Shown one piece after another: positions 37,746-47,444 of a stretch of 64,000 bases of DNA. Below the pieces are notes generated by a model. It was not told where the DNA came from. It was given only the letters and a program-made list of their open reading frames with translations, and did not search any database. A program made the translations under genes and the position numbers. Position 1 is the stretch's first letter, and each line of letters opens with the position of its first letter. The stretch comes from Leptolyngbya sp. PCC 7375 (GTDB taxonomy: Bacteria; Cyanobacteriota; Cyanobacteriia; Phormidesmidales; Phormidesmidaceae): positions 1,846,486 to 1,910,485 of the forward strand of contig NZ_JH993797.1 in the NCBI RefSeq assembly GCF_000316115.1, in the 5' to 3' direction.

Positions 37746-38837
37746 CTACAGGCCCTTTGATTTGGAAGAGCTCATTCGCGATCGCAACGTAATTGCCATT
37801 AACCCGAGAATTGTCAGCGGCACAATCACATACTTAAGGGCAGAGCCAAACATCACCGTGCTGCCATGCTCAGTTGACTTCATCACCAGATATAAGGTGT
37901 AGGCCAAATAATAAGTCAACAGCAATACCCCTTCCCAGCGACTCACCAAATTGTCGTTAAAACAAATTGGGAAACACATGATCGCTACTCCGATCATGAC
38001 TGGAATATCAAAGGCTAAAACCGATGGCTCAATGGCAATACCGTTGGGGGATAAGGCACTTGTAACGCCCAATACCACCAAAATATTGAAAATATTACTG
38101 CCCACAACATTACCCACGGCAATATCTCGCTCTCCGCGCAAACTCGCCACAATCGATGTAGCCAGCTCAGGCAACGACGTCCCAAAGGCCACAATCGTTA
38201 AACCAATGATGAGGGGATTCACCTCCAGGGCTTCGGCAATGGTCACAGCCCCCCTTACCAAGAGCTGTGAACCCACCACCAAACAAGCCATTCCTCCCAA
38301 AAAAGCCAGGAATTCTATACCCACCTTAGACCAGGCAAATTCTCGAGGACCGTACTCTTGGGCGTACTCATCCTGAACCTCAGGGTTCTGCTCACGACGA
38401 CTTTGAAAAAGCAGAAAAAACGTATAGCTGAGACCGCCTAACACCAAGACAACACCGTCAGATGTGTCAATAAATCCATCCAGGCTAAACAAAAAAACCA
38501 GACCGGATACCCCGATCATAATCGGTACATCCAGGCGGATTAGCTGCTGGGCAACGACTAGAGGGGCAACCAGGGCAGAGGCCCCTAAAATCAGCAACAC
38601 ATTGCAGATATTACTGCCAACCACATTCCCTACAGCCAGCTGCGTCTGATCATTAAATGAAGCGTGTAAGCTCACAGCAAGCTCTGGCGCACTGGTGCCA
38701 AAGGCAACAACTGTCAAACCAATCACCAGAGGAGAGATGCGCACCATAGCCGCCAGGTTGGAAGCTCCCCTAACTAAAAAATCTGCTCCAACCACTAGGA
38801 AAACTATCCCCAGTATGAGAAATACAGTGGCAGTCAT
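37746..38837 (-). CDS. Calcium/cation antiporter, CaCA family (YrbG-like)
   Basis: The 363-residue polytopic membrane protein has the two inverted alpha repeats of the family: FGTSAPELAVSLHASF with VGNVVGSNICN, and FGTSLPELATSIVASL with VGNVVGSNIFN. Each has the ion-binding Glu, with an acidic-loop region between them (EQNPEVQDEYAQEYG). It exchanges Na+ or H+ for Ca2+ or other cations. Convergent with nnr. Confidence 0.9.
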   Translation of the reverse strand: MTATVFLILGIVFLVVGADFLVRGASNLAAMVRISPLVIGLTVVAFGTSAPELAVSLHASFNDQTQLAVGNVVGSNICNVLLILGASALVAPLVVAQQLIRLDVPIMIGVSGLVFLFSLDGFIDTSDGVVLVLGGLSYTFFLLFQSRREQNPEVQDEYAQEYGPREFAWSKVGIEFLAFLGGMACLVVGSQLLVRGAVTIAEALEVNPLIIGLTIVAFGTSLPELATSIVASLRGERDIAVGNVVGSNIFNILVVLGVTSALSPNGIAIEPSVLAFDIPVMIGVAIMCFPICFNDNLVSRWEGVLLLTYYLAYTLYLVMKSTEHGSTVMFGSALKYVIVPLTILGLMAITLRSRMSSSKSKGL

Positions 38838-39073
38838 GGCCCTACAGGCTATCTCCTTTCATACGTCTTTCTGTTAATTTATTCTTTCTAACAAGCACCC
38901 TGGCCATCGATTTGAGTGTACCGGCTTTATTCGATACTATGCCGAGAGTTTGTTCTAATCAATGTACCTACAGGTATGAATAATTACCTAACAATCATTA
39001 TTGTGCCGCCTACTAAGCAATGGCACAAACGAATAATCGCTGTAAATCTTGCCAACGAACCCACACATCTACT

Positions 39074-39637
39074 ATGACGCTAGCCCCATGGCGACCCGCC
39101 TTAGCTCAAGCTCTTCATCGCAATCGTGCGCGAGTAGATTGTCGGTATCTACAGCTAGCAACCATTAATACAGAGGGTAAACCCTCTAATCGTACCGTAG
39201 TTTTTCGGGGATTTGTTGAAGAAGCCCTACAAATGGTCACCGATGGGCGTAGTGAGAAAGTCCAGCAAATACAAATGAATCCCTGGGCCGAAGCATGCTG
39301 GTATTTCACCGTGACTCGCGAACAATTTCGTTTGGCAGGTCAACTCACACTGATTGGCCCAGACAACGATCCAGGAGATTTACGCCAAAAGGCCTGGCAG
39401 GCAATGTCCGATCAGGCCCGCCAACAGTTTTATTGGCCCCAGCCAGGGCAAAGCAGATCAAACGCAAACGCATTTGAACCAACGACTGTATCCATGGAAC
39501 ACCCAACCGATAGTTTCTCTGTACTGTTGTTAACCCCTGAACGTGTTGACCATTTAGCCCTACGCGGCCACCCCCAAGATCGACATATCTATGAGCGAGG
39601 GGCAGGAGAATGGACAGTCCAGGCAGTTAATCCTTAA
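39074..39637 (+). CDS. PPOX-class FMN-dependent enzyme, Alr4036 type
   Basis: The start at 39074 (MTLAPWRPALAQALHRNRA) begins right at the conserved N-terminus; an upstream ATG at 39020 adds a Cys-containing piece (CKSCQ) not expected in the family. The 187-residue protein has the split-barrel flavin fold of pyridoxamine-phosphate oxidases: YLQLATINTEGKPSNRTVVFRGF, EKVQQIQMNPWAEACWYFTVT and a shortened end WTVQAVNP. Substrate not established. Single gene. Confidence 0.82.
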   Translation: MTLAPWRPALAQALHRNRARVDCRYLQLATINTEGKPSNRTVVFRGFVEEALQMVTDGRSEKVQQIQMNPWAEACWYFTVTREQFRLAGQLTLIGPDNDPGDLRQKAWQAMSDQARQQFYWPQPGQSRSNANAFEPTTVSMEHPTDSFSVLLLTPERVDHLALRGHPQDRHIYERGAGEWTVQAVNP

Positions 39638-39679
39638 GTAATGGAAGCGTGAGCCTTGGACAATGAAAGGTCTGACCCA

Positions 39680-40444
39680 CTAGCCCTTAGGGCAGCCGTC
39701 TAAAAACTCTTCGATGGCGCGATCCTTTAGCCGACAACAGTCACCCTCATCTTGGTCGTTCGGCTGAGCAGCGCTCGACAGCATAGTCACTGGCAAAGCT
39801 GGAGCTTTAGGCGGCGGCTGTAGTTGAGCAATCTGACGCTCTAGGGTTTCAATCCGATCGACTAAGGTGCGAATAACAGCAGCCTCAGAGTCAGGTAACT
39901 GACCATGTTCCAAGGGACCGGGACGGTTAGAAGAGCGGTGTACAACACGCCCAGGCACACCCACCACCGTGCAACCAGAAGGAACATTCCTGAGCACTAC
40001 AGAACCAGCACCCACTCGAACATTATTACCAATTTGAATATTGCCAAGCACCTTAGCACCTGCCCCCACGACGACCTGGGTACCTAGGGTGGGGTGACGC
40101 TTGCCAGTTTCTTTACCGGTTCCTCCCAGGGTGACTCCTTGATAAATCAGAGAGTAATCTCCCACGATAGCTGTTTCACCAATGACCACACCCATACCGT
40201 GGTCAATAAAGACACCGCAGCCAATGGTGGCTCCTGGATGAATCTCAATACCCGTGATCAGACGCGCTACATGGGATACAAACCTCGGTAGAAACGGTAG
40301 TCCCAACTTCCACAGATTATGGGACAGGCGATAAAGCAATAAAGCATGCAGGCCCGGATAGCAAAACAGAACTTCCAGTGCATTACGAGCAGCTGGGTCC
40401 CGCTCAAAAACCACTTTAAAATCGGCAATAAAAGTTTGTAACAC
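39680..40444 (-). CDS. cysE: Serine O-acetyltransferase
   Basis: The 254-residue protein has an N-terminal helical domain ([22 protein letters not shown]) and a left-handed beta helix with [38 protein letters not shown] and [14 protein letters not shown]. The catalytic His and Asp are present. It gives O-acetylserine for cysteine synthesis. A C-terminal tail of about 70 residues contains a Pro-rich segment and an end [20 protein letters not shown] with three Cys, beyond the usual enzyme length. Cysteine feedback is expected for the family. Confidence 0.93.
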   Translation of the reverse strand: MLQTFIADFKVVFERDPAARNALEVLFCYPGLHALLLYRLSHNLWKLGLPFLPRFVSHVARLITGIEIHPGATIGCGVFIDHGMGVVIGETAIVGDYSLIYQGVTLGGTGKETGKRHPTLGTQVVVGAGAKVLGNIQIGNNVRVGAGSVVLRNVPSGCTVVGVPGRVVHRSSNRPGPLEHGQLPDSEAAVIRTLVDRIETLERQIAQLQPPPKAPALPVTMLSSAAQPNDQDEGDCCRLKDRAIEEFLDGCPKG

Positions 40445-40857
40445 GTAGACGTCCTCAAAGGTGTTAATGCGTTGCTAAATCGCTGTATGTGTTGAAGATG
40501 TAGGACACCTGTCCATCTAAAATCAGAGTTTCCTAGCAGCGAACATGTTATGTATCAGCTGGGATGTGGCTTAAGTGGCACAATCGACAAATGTCATAAC
40601 AGAACCATCCAGTAAGATTGGCAACAACGTAATAGAGTCTTTGCTAAAAATGTGACGTATATATTAACTTGCGCTCCGCAACTAGCATACCTCAGGGATA
40701 GATATTGAATCTGAGTGTTGGCTGAATTACAATTCCAGCGCGTTTGCTGGCCCCCAAGCCTTATTGGGATTGGGGATCAGTGGCTGAGGCGGACTCTGCT
40801 CTGTTTGAAACCAGAGATATCGTTTTACTGAAAATCGTTACAAGATGGGGTTGAGCC
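40445..40857. other. Intergenic region between cysE and a hydrolase gene
   Basis: About 410 bases with no gene. CCCCCAA and TTGGGG near 40750-40778 can form a short hairpin. Promoters of both divergent genes must lie here, but none is clear. Confidence 0.35.
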
Positions 40858-41766
40858 ATGGTGGATACTCAATCTTTGCCGTTTATTCTTTTTGTCCAAC
40901 ACGGTTGGCACGATACCCATCGTCGTATTCATCGATTGGGGATCTCCTTAGCCGATCCAAACACAGAGGTAATCGCACCTAATCTAGGGTTAATTAAAAC
41001 CTGGTGGCGCATTGACCCACTGATTGATCAGGTAGAACAAGTTGCGATCGCAACCCATCAGCATCACCCCAACCGTCCCTGGCGCATTGTTGGTCATTCC
41101 ATGGGCGGATTAATTTGGCTAGAGTTGCTCGAGCGCCATCCCGAATGGTGGTCTCACGTCAGTTCAGTCAGCTTGGTAAGTTCACCGGTTGGAGGTGCTG
41201 ACCTGGGCCGCATTTTTGACCCATTCCGATGGGGTATTGGCATCGCTAGAGATTTAGGCACTGACCGCCGTCAAATGGCTGAAAATCTGGCCCGTCACAT
41301 CCCAATGCAAACCATTGCCAGCGATTACGATGGTGGCAGCGATGGCACAGTTCCCCTGCAGTGTTCTCAGTTTCGCCATGCCCACTACACCCAGCTCAAA
41401 GGAATTCGCCACGACAATACCAAAGACCATCCCGACGTCACCACAGCCATCCAAAATTTTTGGAGCATACTGCCCAAGGCTCCAACTGTGCCAGAGGATC
41501 CGTTAGAAGACACCATTATCGCCCAGATGCAAGCAATCCCTGGCATCACTGACGCCCACCACCGCAATTTTAATCGGTCTACGATCTGGGCCACCTTAAC
41601 CCATGGGTTCTCCCTGCGCATCTGGCGTCATCCCCTGGGCATTCACCATGTTTTTCTAGCCGATGCTCAACAGCGTTGTCGCTTTGCTGGGTTTGTCGGC
41701 TGGGCTGACACCCAAGGCTTATATCAAAGATTAGCGATGATTAAACAGCAGCACTGTAAACAGTAG
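40858..41766 (+). CDS. Alpha/beta hydrolase (lipase-like)
   Basis: The 302-residue protein has FVQHGWHDTHRRIHRLG near the N-terminus, the nucleophile elbow GHSMGGLIWLELL, an acidic residue in SDYDGGSDGTVPL and a His in GIRHDNTKDHPDV, a plausible Ser-Asp-His triad. The C-terminal 80 residues (ITDAHHRNF to the end) form an extra small domain not part of the hydrolase core. Soluble. It runs in the same direction as the glycosyltransferase gene and may share a transcript. Confidence 0.75.
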   Translation: MVDTQSLPFILFVQHGWHDTHRRIHRLGISLADPNTEVIAPNLGLIKTWWRIDPLIDQVEQVAIATHQHHPNRPWRIVGHSMGGLIWLELLERHPEWWSHVSSVSLVSSPVGGADLGRIFDPFRWGIGIARDLGTDRRQMAENLARHIPMQTIASDYDGGSDGTVPLQCSQFRHAHYTQLKGIRHDNTKDHPDVTTAIQNFWSILPKAPTVPEDPLEDTIIAQMQAIPGITDAHHRNFNRSTIWATLTHGFSLRIWRHPLGIHHVFLADAQQRCRFAGFVGWADTQGLYQRLAMIKQQHCKQ

Positions 41767-41846
41767 CTAGTGCCTGCTTGCTGCCATGGCACATTGATAG
41801 CAGAAGCCATGCCGAGGACTATACTAGCTTCTATGCCATTGCAGCA

Positions 41847-42878
41847 ATGTCCATGCCCCACACTCAGAGTGCGTCTGGCGTAGTTTCCATAAATTCCGTC
41901 ACAGTGTCGGAGCGATCTTCTAAGCTACCGCCTGAACTACCCATCCCCGAGCTATCAATTATTGTCCCGCTGTATTGTGAAGAGTCTAACGTCGACCATC
42001 TGTTTGAACGGCTAGAGCATGTCGTCAATGGCTTAGGGACAAATTACGAAATTGTCTGTGTTGATGACGGCAGCAAGGATAATACCCTGCTGCGATTGAT
42101 TGATCACCATCACCGTAACCCTGCCATTAAAGTTGTGGCCCTAGCCCGTAACTTTGGCAAAGAACTCGCCCTCACTGCGGGCATTGACTACAGCAAAGGC
42201 AAGGCCGTAGTCCCCATCGACGCCGATTTGCAAGATCCTCCCGAGTACATTCAGGACCTGATGGAAAAGTGGCGAGAAGGATATGACGTTGTCTATGCAA
42301 AACGCCGCCATCGCCAGGGAGAAACCTGGCTGAAGAAATTCTCAGCCAATGGGTTTTACCGCGTCCTCGGCAAAATGAGCCAGGTGCCCATCCCTCAAAA
42401 CACCGGTGATTTTCGGCTCATGGACCGTAAGGTTGTAGATGCCCTAAAACAGCTACCTGAGCGCACTCGATTTATGAAAGGGTTATTTGCCTGGGTAGGC
42501 TACAAACAAACGTATATTACTTACGACCGTGACCCGCGCCACAGCGGCAACAGTAAGTGGAACTATTGGAAACTCTGGAACTTTGCCATTGATGGCATTG
42601 TGTCCTTTAGCTCCACACCTCTGAGGATATGGGGCTACCTGGGGGTGATGATTTCTGTTATCTCCTTTGTTTATGCATCGTTTTTAGTCATCCGCACCCT
42701 GGTGCTAGGCATTGATGTACCGGGCTATGCATCGCTCATGGTGGCAATTTTGTTTCTGGGGGGCATTCAGTTAGTTAGCCTCGGCATCATTGGCGAGTAT
42801 CTAGGCCGCGTATATGAGGAAGTTAAACAGCGCCCCCTATATTTAGTACGGGAGTTCTATGGAGGGCAAATAAAATGA
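41847..42878 (+). CDS. Family 2 glycosyltransferase, polyprenyl-phosphate type (DPM1/GtrB-like)
   Basis: From MSMPHTQSA at 41847 the protein has 343 residues. The GT-A domain shows LSIIVPLYCEESNV, VCVDDGSKDNTL, IDADLQDPPE (DxD-type metal site) and QNTGDFRLMDRKV. Two membrane segments lie at the C-terminus, with an end RPLYLVREFYGG. It transfers a sugar from a nucleotide sugar to a polyprenyl phosphate at the membrane, making a donor for membrane glycosyltransferases. A GT39-type enzyme that could use such a donor is encoded two genes downstream. Confidence 0.88.
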   Translation: MSMPHTQSASGVVSINSVTVSERSSKLPPELPIPELSIIVPLYCEESNVDHLFERLEHVVNGLGTNYEIVCVDDGSKDNTLLRLIDHHHRNPAIKVVALARNFGKELALTAGIDYSKGKAVVPIDADLQDPPEYIQDLMEKWREGYDVVYAKRRHRQGETWLKKFSANGFYRVLGKMSQVPIPQNTGDFRLMDRKVVDALKQLPERTRFMKGLFAWVGYKQTYITYDRDPRHSGNSKWNYWKLWNFAIDGIVSFSSTPLRIWGYLGVMISVISFVYASFLVIRTLVLGIDVPGYASLMVAILFLGGIQLVSLGIIGEYLGRVYEEVKQRPLYLVREFYGGQIK

Positions 42879-42891
42879 ACCCTGAATATTT

Positions 42892-42945
42892 CCCGTGGCC
42901 AATTGTAGCGACGTTCCATGGAACGTCGCTACAATTGGCCACGGG
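42892..42945. repeat. 54-bp perfect palindrome
   Basis: Two 27-base arms are exact reverse complements with no loop; the centre is CCATGG. It lies between the GT2 stop (42878) and the TVP38 start (42972). It can form a cruciform or, in RNA, a very stable hairpin, but no T-run follows either arm. Confidence 0.9.
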
Positions 42946-42971
42946 GTTAGAAAACCATAGATGGGCGATCA

Positions 42972-43676
42972 ATGGCTAACTTCAAACGCCTGGTTTTAAT
43001 CATTGCCCTAGTCTGTATTGCCGCAACTGGGGTCGCCATGGTCTCCCTAGGAGGTATAGATCCTGAGTGGCTACAAACCAGCCTCGACCGGGCAGGCCTC
43101 TGGGGGCCTATTTTTTACATCGTGATCTACACGGTGGCCACAGTATTGGTATTACCGTCTACTGTGCTCAACCTGGCGGGGGGAGCGTTGTTTGGCCCCT
43201 GGTTAGGCTCCCTATGGACAACCATTGGAGCGTTGATAGCCGCCATGGTCGCCTTCGGCTTTACCCGCACCGTGGGGCGAGAGCTGGTGGAAAAACGGCT
43301 GGCTGGCTACTGGCAAACCCTTGATGCAGAAATTTGCCATGGTGGCATGGTTTACATATTCTCCATTAGACTGCTGCCAGTTATTCCCTATGGTTTGGTA
43401 AATTTTGCTGCAGGTCTTACATCCATTAGCTGGAAAGACTATGTGGTCGGAACAACCTTGGGCACACTACCAGGGGTATTACCCTTTGTACTGTTGGGCA
43501 GCTCTGGCCTCACACTTTCCCAAACTGGGGATTTGCTGCCTCTAGTGATAGCGTTGACCTTAATTGGCATGCTGGTGGGTGGAGCCACCTGGTATCGAAG
43601 GCGACGAGCATTGCCCAAGGCAGTGCCGACCGTCCCAGCCAACAGCCCAACCAATACTCAGAATCGGACCCCTTGA
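42972..43676 (+). CDS. TVP38/TMEM64-family membrane protein
   Basis: The 234-residue protein has an N-terminal membrane segment, then the VTT/DedA-like core: LNLAGGALFGPWLGSL, GFTRTVGRELVEKRL and LLPVIPYGLVNFAAGLTSIS. About five hydrophobic segments end in a short basic tail. The family includes lipid scramblase-like and transport proteins of the inner membrane. It lies between two glycosyltransferase genes, in keeping with a role in moving or handling lipid-linked precursors. Confidence 0.85.
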   Translation: MANFKRLVLIIALVCIAATGVAMVSLGGIDPEWLQTSLDRAGLWGPIFYIVIYTVATVLVLPSTVLNLAGGALFGPWLGSLWTTIGALIAAMVAFGFTRTVGRELVEKRLAGYWQTLDAEICHGGMVYIFSIRLLPVIPYGLVNFAAGLTSISWKDYVVGTTLGTLPGVLPFVLLGSSGLTLSQTGDLLPLVIALTLIGMLVGGATWYRRRRALPKAVPTVPANSPTNTQNRTP

Positions 43677-43688
43677 AGGAGACTTCCT

Positions 43689-45386
43689 GTGTCACAGAGT
43701 CCTATATCTTCAGAAACTAATTCTCTTGGTAGACTTACGGGTTTAATCCAACAGATACGGATTGAATGGATATTGATTGCGGCAATTGCGATCGCATGTC
43801 TGATTCGAGTTATGTACGTTGGTGCACGAGAATTCTGGTACGACGAAGTCTTGTCATTGCTGCTATCCACCTCCCACCGCACCGGCTATAGCAACCCGCC
43901 CGATATCCCCATTGCACTGGCCGATTATGGCAATCTGCTACAGCTGCCACCTTTCAGTGGTGCCAGTGATTTCATCAAAGCCATTAAACCCCTATTACAG
44001 GGTCTAGTCGGGCGCGAACCCCATCCTCCACTTTTCTTTTTATCTCAGTACCTGTGGCTACCCCTGACAGGCACACAGGAAATCGGTGTACGCAGCCTCA
44101 ATCTGTTGTTGAGCCTGGGCGCAATTTTAGGAGCCTATGGCATGGGCAAAGCCCTCTTTAACCATCGAGGAGGTCTGATATTAGCAGCCCTGTTGGGTTT
44201 AAACCCATTTTTTTGGTTTCATTCTTTAAATGTGCGCATGTATTGCCCAACAGTGTTGTGGGTTACCCTGGGCGGCTGGGCAGCGCTACAGCTCTGCAAC
44301 CAGCGTTTATCTCGCCCGGCACGATGCGGATGGTATCTGTTACTAACACTGTCAGTAACAGCGGGAGTTCTGACCTATTATCTCTCAGCCCTATGGTTTA
44401 TGGCCCTGGGCTGCGTGATTCTCATCCAAGACCGTAAACGCTGGTGGCAGTATGGACTGTGCGGCCTCGGTGCCCTTTGTTTAGCAATCCCCTGGGCCTA
44501 TTGGGGTCTGCCGCAACAGCTCAGAAATGTAGACCTCAATCGATTTTCCACTAAAAGTACTTTAGTAGAAACCATCACCCAGCATGTTCAAGGGTTACTA
44601 GAAGTTCTAGGCATTCAACTAATAGTGGGAGACTGGGCAACCAGTTTACCCATAGCTGTTGTTTTAGCCATGGGTATCATCGCAATCTTGTTGTTAGCCG
44701 GGATTATCTGGTACCTATGGCGTTTATTGAGGCAAGAGTCTCCCGCATTGCTGATCACAATTCTTATATTAGGGTGCTTACCCCTATTGTTGATGCTAGG
44801 TTCCGACATCTTATCAGGCAAGTCCACCTTAGCCTGGGGGTTTGGACGTAGCGCAATTTTCATTTTGCCAGGTCTGTTGCTGATGGTTACGGCCTGGTTG
44901 CTAAATCTGCCAAACAGCTGGAAAAAGCCAGTTTTGCTAACCATCTTAGTTATATATCTTGGCCTCAATGTCGGTGATATGGCTGGCCGTAACCGTCAGG
45001 TATTTCAGCAGATTGCTGCAACAGCTACAGCCTCAGACTCTACCCTAATAGCTATGAATTCTAAAGCCTGGGGCCATGTTTTACGGCTGGTGTATTACTT
45101 GCCGAACGACACATCTATAAACCTGTTGGCGACCCACCCAGCAATGCTACCTGAGTCATTAGAGACGGTTCTCGCTGATGGTAATGAGACCTACGAAAGA
45201 GTTGTATGGCTAGAAGCGGCAAGACCTGTATGGCAAGCGCCAAAAGACCCAGCAGAGACCACAAAGATTCGGCAAGATGTTGAACAACTCTTGAGCATTG
45301 ACTATCAGCCCGTAGAGAATCAAGCACTTGTTGGCACCATGGAATTAGACAGGTTTAGTTTAAATGTCTACGAGAGAATGCCTTAG
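43689..45386 (+). CDS. GT39/ArnT-like membrane glycosyltransferase
   Basis: The start is GTG at 43689 with AAGGAG 8 bases upstream. The 565-residue protein has about ten to twelve membrane segments. The first loop has REFWYDEVLSLL, the acidic motif typical of GT-C enzymes that use polyprenyl-phosphate sugars. A short C-terminal soluble domain (about 440-565) follows. It probably moves a sugar from the lipid carrier made by the GT2 enzyme to an acceptor outside the cytoplasm. The acceptor is unknown. Confidence 0.8.
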   Translation: MSQSPISSETNSLGRLTGLIQQIRIEWILIAAIAIACLIRVMYVGAREFWYDEVLSLLLSTSHRTGYSNPPDIPIALADYGNLLQLPPFSGASDFIKAIKPLLQGLVGREPHPPLFFLSQYLWLPLTGTQEIGVRSLNLLLSLGAILGAYGMGKALFNHRGGLILAALLGLNPFFWFHSLNVRMYCPTVLWVTLGGWAALQLCNQRLSRPARCGWYLLLTLSVTAGVLTYYLSALWFMALGCVILIQDRKRWWQYGLCGLGALCLAIPWAYWGLPQQLRNVDLNRFSTKSTLVETITQHVQGLLEVLGIQLIVGDWATSLPIAVVLAMGIIAILLLAGIIWYLWRLLRQESPALLITILILGCLPLLLMLGSDILSGKSTLAWGFGRSAIFILPGLLLMVTAWLLNLPNSWKKPVLLTILVIYLGLNVGDMAGRNRQVFQQIAATATASDSTLIAMNSKAWGHVLRLVYYLPNDTSINLLATHPAMLPESLETVLADGNETYERVVWLEAARPVWQAPKDPAETTKIRQDVEQLLSIDYQPVENQALVGTMELDRFSLNVYERMP

Positions 45387-45394
45387 CTTGATTT

Positions 45395-46228
45395 TCAAGA
45401 CTCTTCTAGCATCGACAATTGTTCACCTTGTTGAGCATAAAAAACATCTTCCACATCACCGCGACGAAACAGGGGTTGCTGCTGACGTTTAGATAAACGA
45501 TGTTCTAACCCAGCCTTAATTAACAAATCCAACGCATCTTTTTTACGTTTTCCCAAAATCGCCGCCGCATCTTGGAGACGAATCCATTGTTGACGAAATA
45601 GCCCTAAGATCTTCTCTTCAGGTTCTTGCTGAATCAGGGTCAACAATATCTCAGCTAGGAACCAGCAGGCTTTAGTATCGGCTTTCGCCCGGTGAGACGT
45701 ACCTACATCAAAATTAAAATGTTTGACTAAATTGGGCAGACTGCGGGAGGGTAAATCTGCCAGCAATAGCCGGGACAGTAAGACGGTGCAAAAGCGATGG
45801 CTGGGGGGACGATAGTAGTGAACGTCCAAACGCTTATATTCAGATTGGAGAAACCCGTAGTCAAAGTCCAGATTATGGGCAGTCAGAACATCCTGGCGCA
45901 GTAGGTGTTCGTAGTCGGCCCATACTTCCTCAGGGTAAGGGGCCTTGCTGACCATGGCGGTGGTAATGCCAGTAATTTTGGTAATGAAGGGCGGCACCTT
46001 ACCGGTGGGGTTAATTAGGGACGTTTCTTGCTGGAGGATGCCGTCGGTCAGATTGGCTTTGATGACAGAGACTTCGATGACGTTGGACTTGTAGGCGACA
46101 GAACCAGTGGTTTCGACATCGACAACGGTCAGGGTCGATTGGCTTACCCGCCGGTAAAAGGCCAGCAGTTGTTTGGAAAGAAGGGAGGATTGACCCTGGT
46201 ATTTTTTTCCCGACGGTTGAGCGGCCAT
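45395..46228 (-). CDS. DnaQ-like DEDDh 3'-5' exonuclease
   Basis: In this 277-residue protein the exonuclease core (about 30-200) has VVDVETTGSVAYKSNVIE (Exo I), HNLDFDYGFLQSEY (Exo II) and SHRAKADTKACWF (Exo III with His and Asp). The catalytic set D, E, D, D, H is complete. A C-terminal helical region with RKKDALDLLIKAGL follows, which may be a winged-helix or dimer arm. Similar to the proofreading epsilon subunit, but as a stand-alone enzyme. Convergent with the GT39 gene. Confidence 0.88.
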   Translation of the reverse strand: MAAQPSGKKYQGQSSLLSKQLLAFYRRVSQSTLTVVDVETTGSVAYKSNVIEVSVIKANLTDGILQQETSLINPTGKVPPFITKITGITTAMVSKAPYPEEVWADYEHLLRQDVLTAHNLDFDYGFLQSEYKRLDVHYYRPPSHRFCTVLLSRLLLADLPSRSLPNLVKHFNFDVGTSHRAKADTKACWFLAEILLTLIQQEPEEKILGLFRQQWIRLQDAAAILGKRKKDALDLLIKAGLEHRLSKRQQQPLFRRGDVEDVFYAQQGEQLSMLEES

Positions 46229-46307
46229 GGTTGGGAGCGGCGACAGCGTTAGTTATTGTAGCGTTATGGCTTAGGGTGAAGGTTTGCAGCTTTATTTTTC
46301 CTGCCAG

Positions 46308-46335
46308 CGTACCTTTCGACTTCGCTCAAGGTACG
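46308..46335. repeat. Small dispersed palindromic repeat, copy 3
   Basis: CGTACCTT and AAGGTACG form a perfect 8-bp stem around TCGACTTCGCTC, the same core as the copies at 8819 and 8854. It lies between the exonuclease gene and the tail of the split Uma2 gene. Confidence 0.7.
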
Positions 46336-46416
46336 GTCATATGGATTAATCAGACAACACTGGTGCCCCGATAGAGTTCTTCGATGGGTAGCTCCAGGTT
46401 AATGCTTTTGAGGGTA

Positions 46417-47444
46417 TAGCGTTTCCCATGCAGATAAGGTAGAACTTTAGTATTGCTCAACAGTTTGATTATGTGACGTTATGAAGCCGTATTCAATTGA
46501 CTTGCGTCAGAAAATTGTGGACTCCTATCTTGCTGGTGGGATTTCTCAACGTAAACTGGCAGAACACTTCAGAGTGGCTCCCAGCTTTGTGGGTAAATTG
46601 CTCAAGCAATATCGAGACACGGGCAGTGTTGCCCCCAAAGTCCGTACTCAGCAAACGCCGCCAAAACTTAATCCAGAGCAATTAGCAATCCTTGAACAAT
46701 TGGTTCAGGATCATAATGATGCGACCCTAGCAGAATTACGTGAGCAACTCCATGAAGCCACTGGAGTGCTCATTGGCCGGTCCACTGTAGACCGCATGGT
46801 AAAACGGCTGAATTTGACCCTTAAAAAAAACACTACATCCCAGTGAAAAGGAAAGCGACCGTGTCCAGCGTAAACGCTTTGAATACTGGCAATTAGTACA
46901 GGGGATTCTAGCCAAAGACCTGATTTTTATCGATGAAGCCGGGATCAACCTGGCGATGACTCGTTTGTTTGCCAGAGCCCCGAAAGGCCAACGAGCCCAT
47001 GGCCAACGTCCGAGTAAGCGAGGGAAAAATGTGTCGTTAATCGGAGCCATTAGCCTGAATCGTGTGATTACTCAACTACCGATTCTGGGGGCAGTCGATG
47101 GTATTACCTTCGAGGCCTTCATCTCCCAAAAGCTGGTGCCCAAGTTATGGCAAGGCGCTTGTGTCATCCTAGACAACTGTAAGATCCATCTCGGAAAAGA
47201 TGTTGAGGCCATGATTCAAGCGGCTGGAGCTCGACTAATTTATCTGCCGCCTTACTCTCCTGACTTTTCACCGATTGAAAACTGTTGGTCTAAGATCAAG
47301 GCACGGTTACGGGCTATCGGGGCAAGAACCTATCCTGACTTAGAGCAAGCTCTTGATGACGCCTTTGAAAGTGTGTCATTAGAAGATCTTTTAGGCTGGT
47401 TTACACATTGCTGCTATTGCACCTCACTAGACTAGGAAACGCTA
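46417..47444 (+). mobile_element. IS630-family element
   Basis: The element has 1028 bases. Its ends are TAGCGTTTCC and GGAAACGCTA, a perfect 10-bp inverted repeat, flanked on both sides by TA (46415-46416 and 47445-47446), the family's target duplication. It carries one transposase in two frames. The insertion interrupts the Uma2 gene. Confidence 0.85.
46481..47435 (+). CDS. IS630-family transposase (two frames joined at an A8 run)
   Basis: The first frame (46481-46846) gives an HTH domain: IDLRQKIVDSYLAGGISQRK and a second one around the ARF-like VLIGRSTVDRMVKRLNL. The second frame opens at the A8 run (46823-46830) and gives the DDE domain: LIFIDEAGINLAM, CVILDNCKIH and YSPDFSPIENCWSKIK. 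The protein is continuous (LTLKK then KTLHPSEKES) if one A is lost or the ribosome shifts +1. The homopolymer suggests programmed slippage rather than decay, and the rest is intact. Confidence 0.85.

Noticed and set aside
46481..46846. IS630 N-terminal frame as a separate regulator gene
   Set aside because: It continues into the DDE frame at the A8 run and lies within the element's inverted ends.
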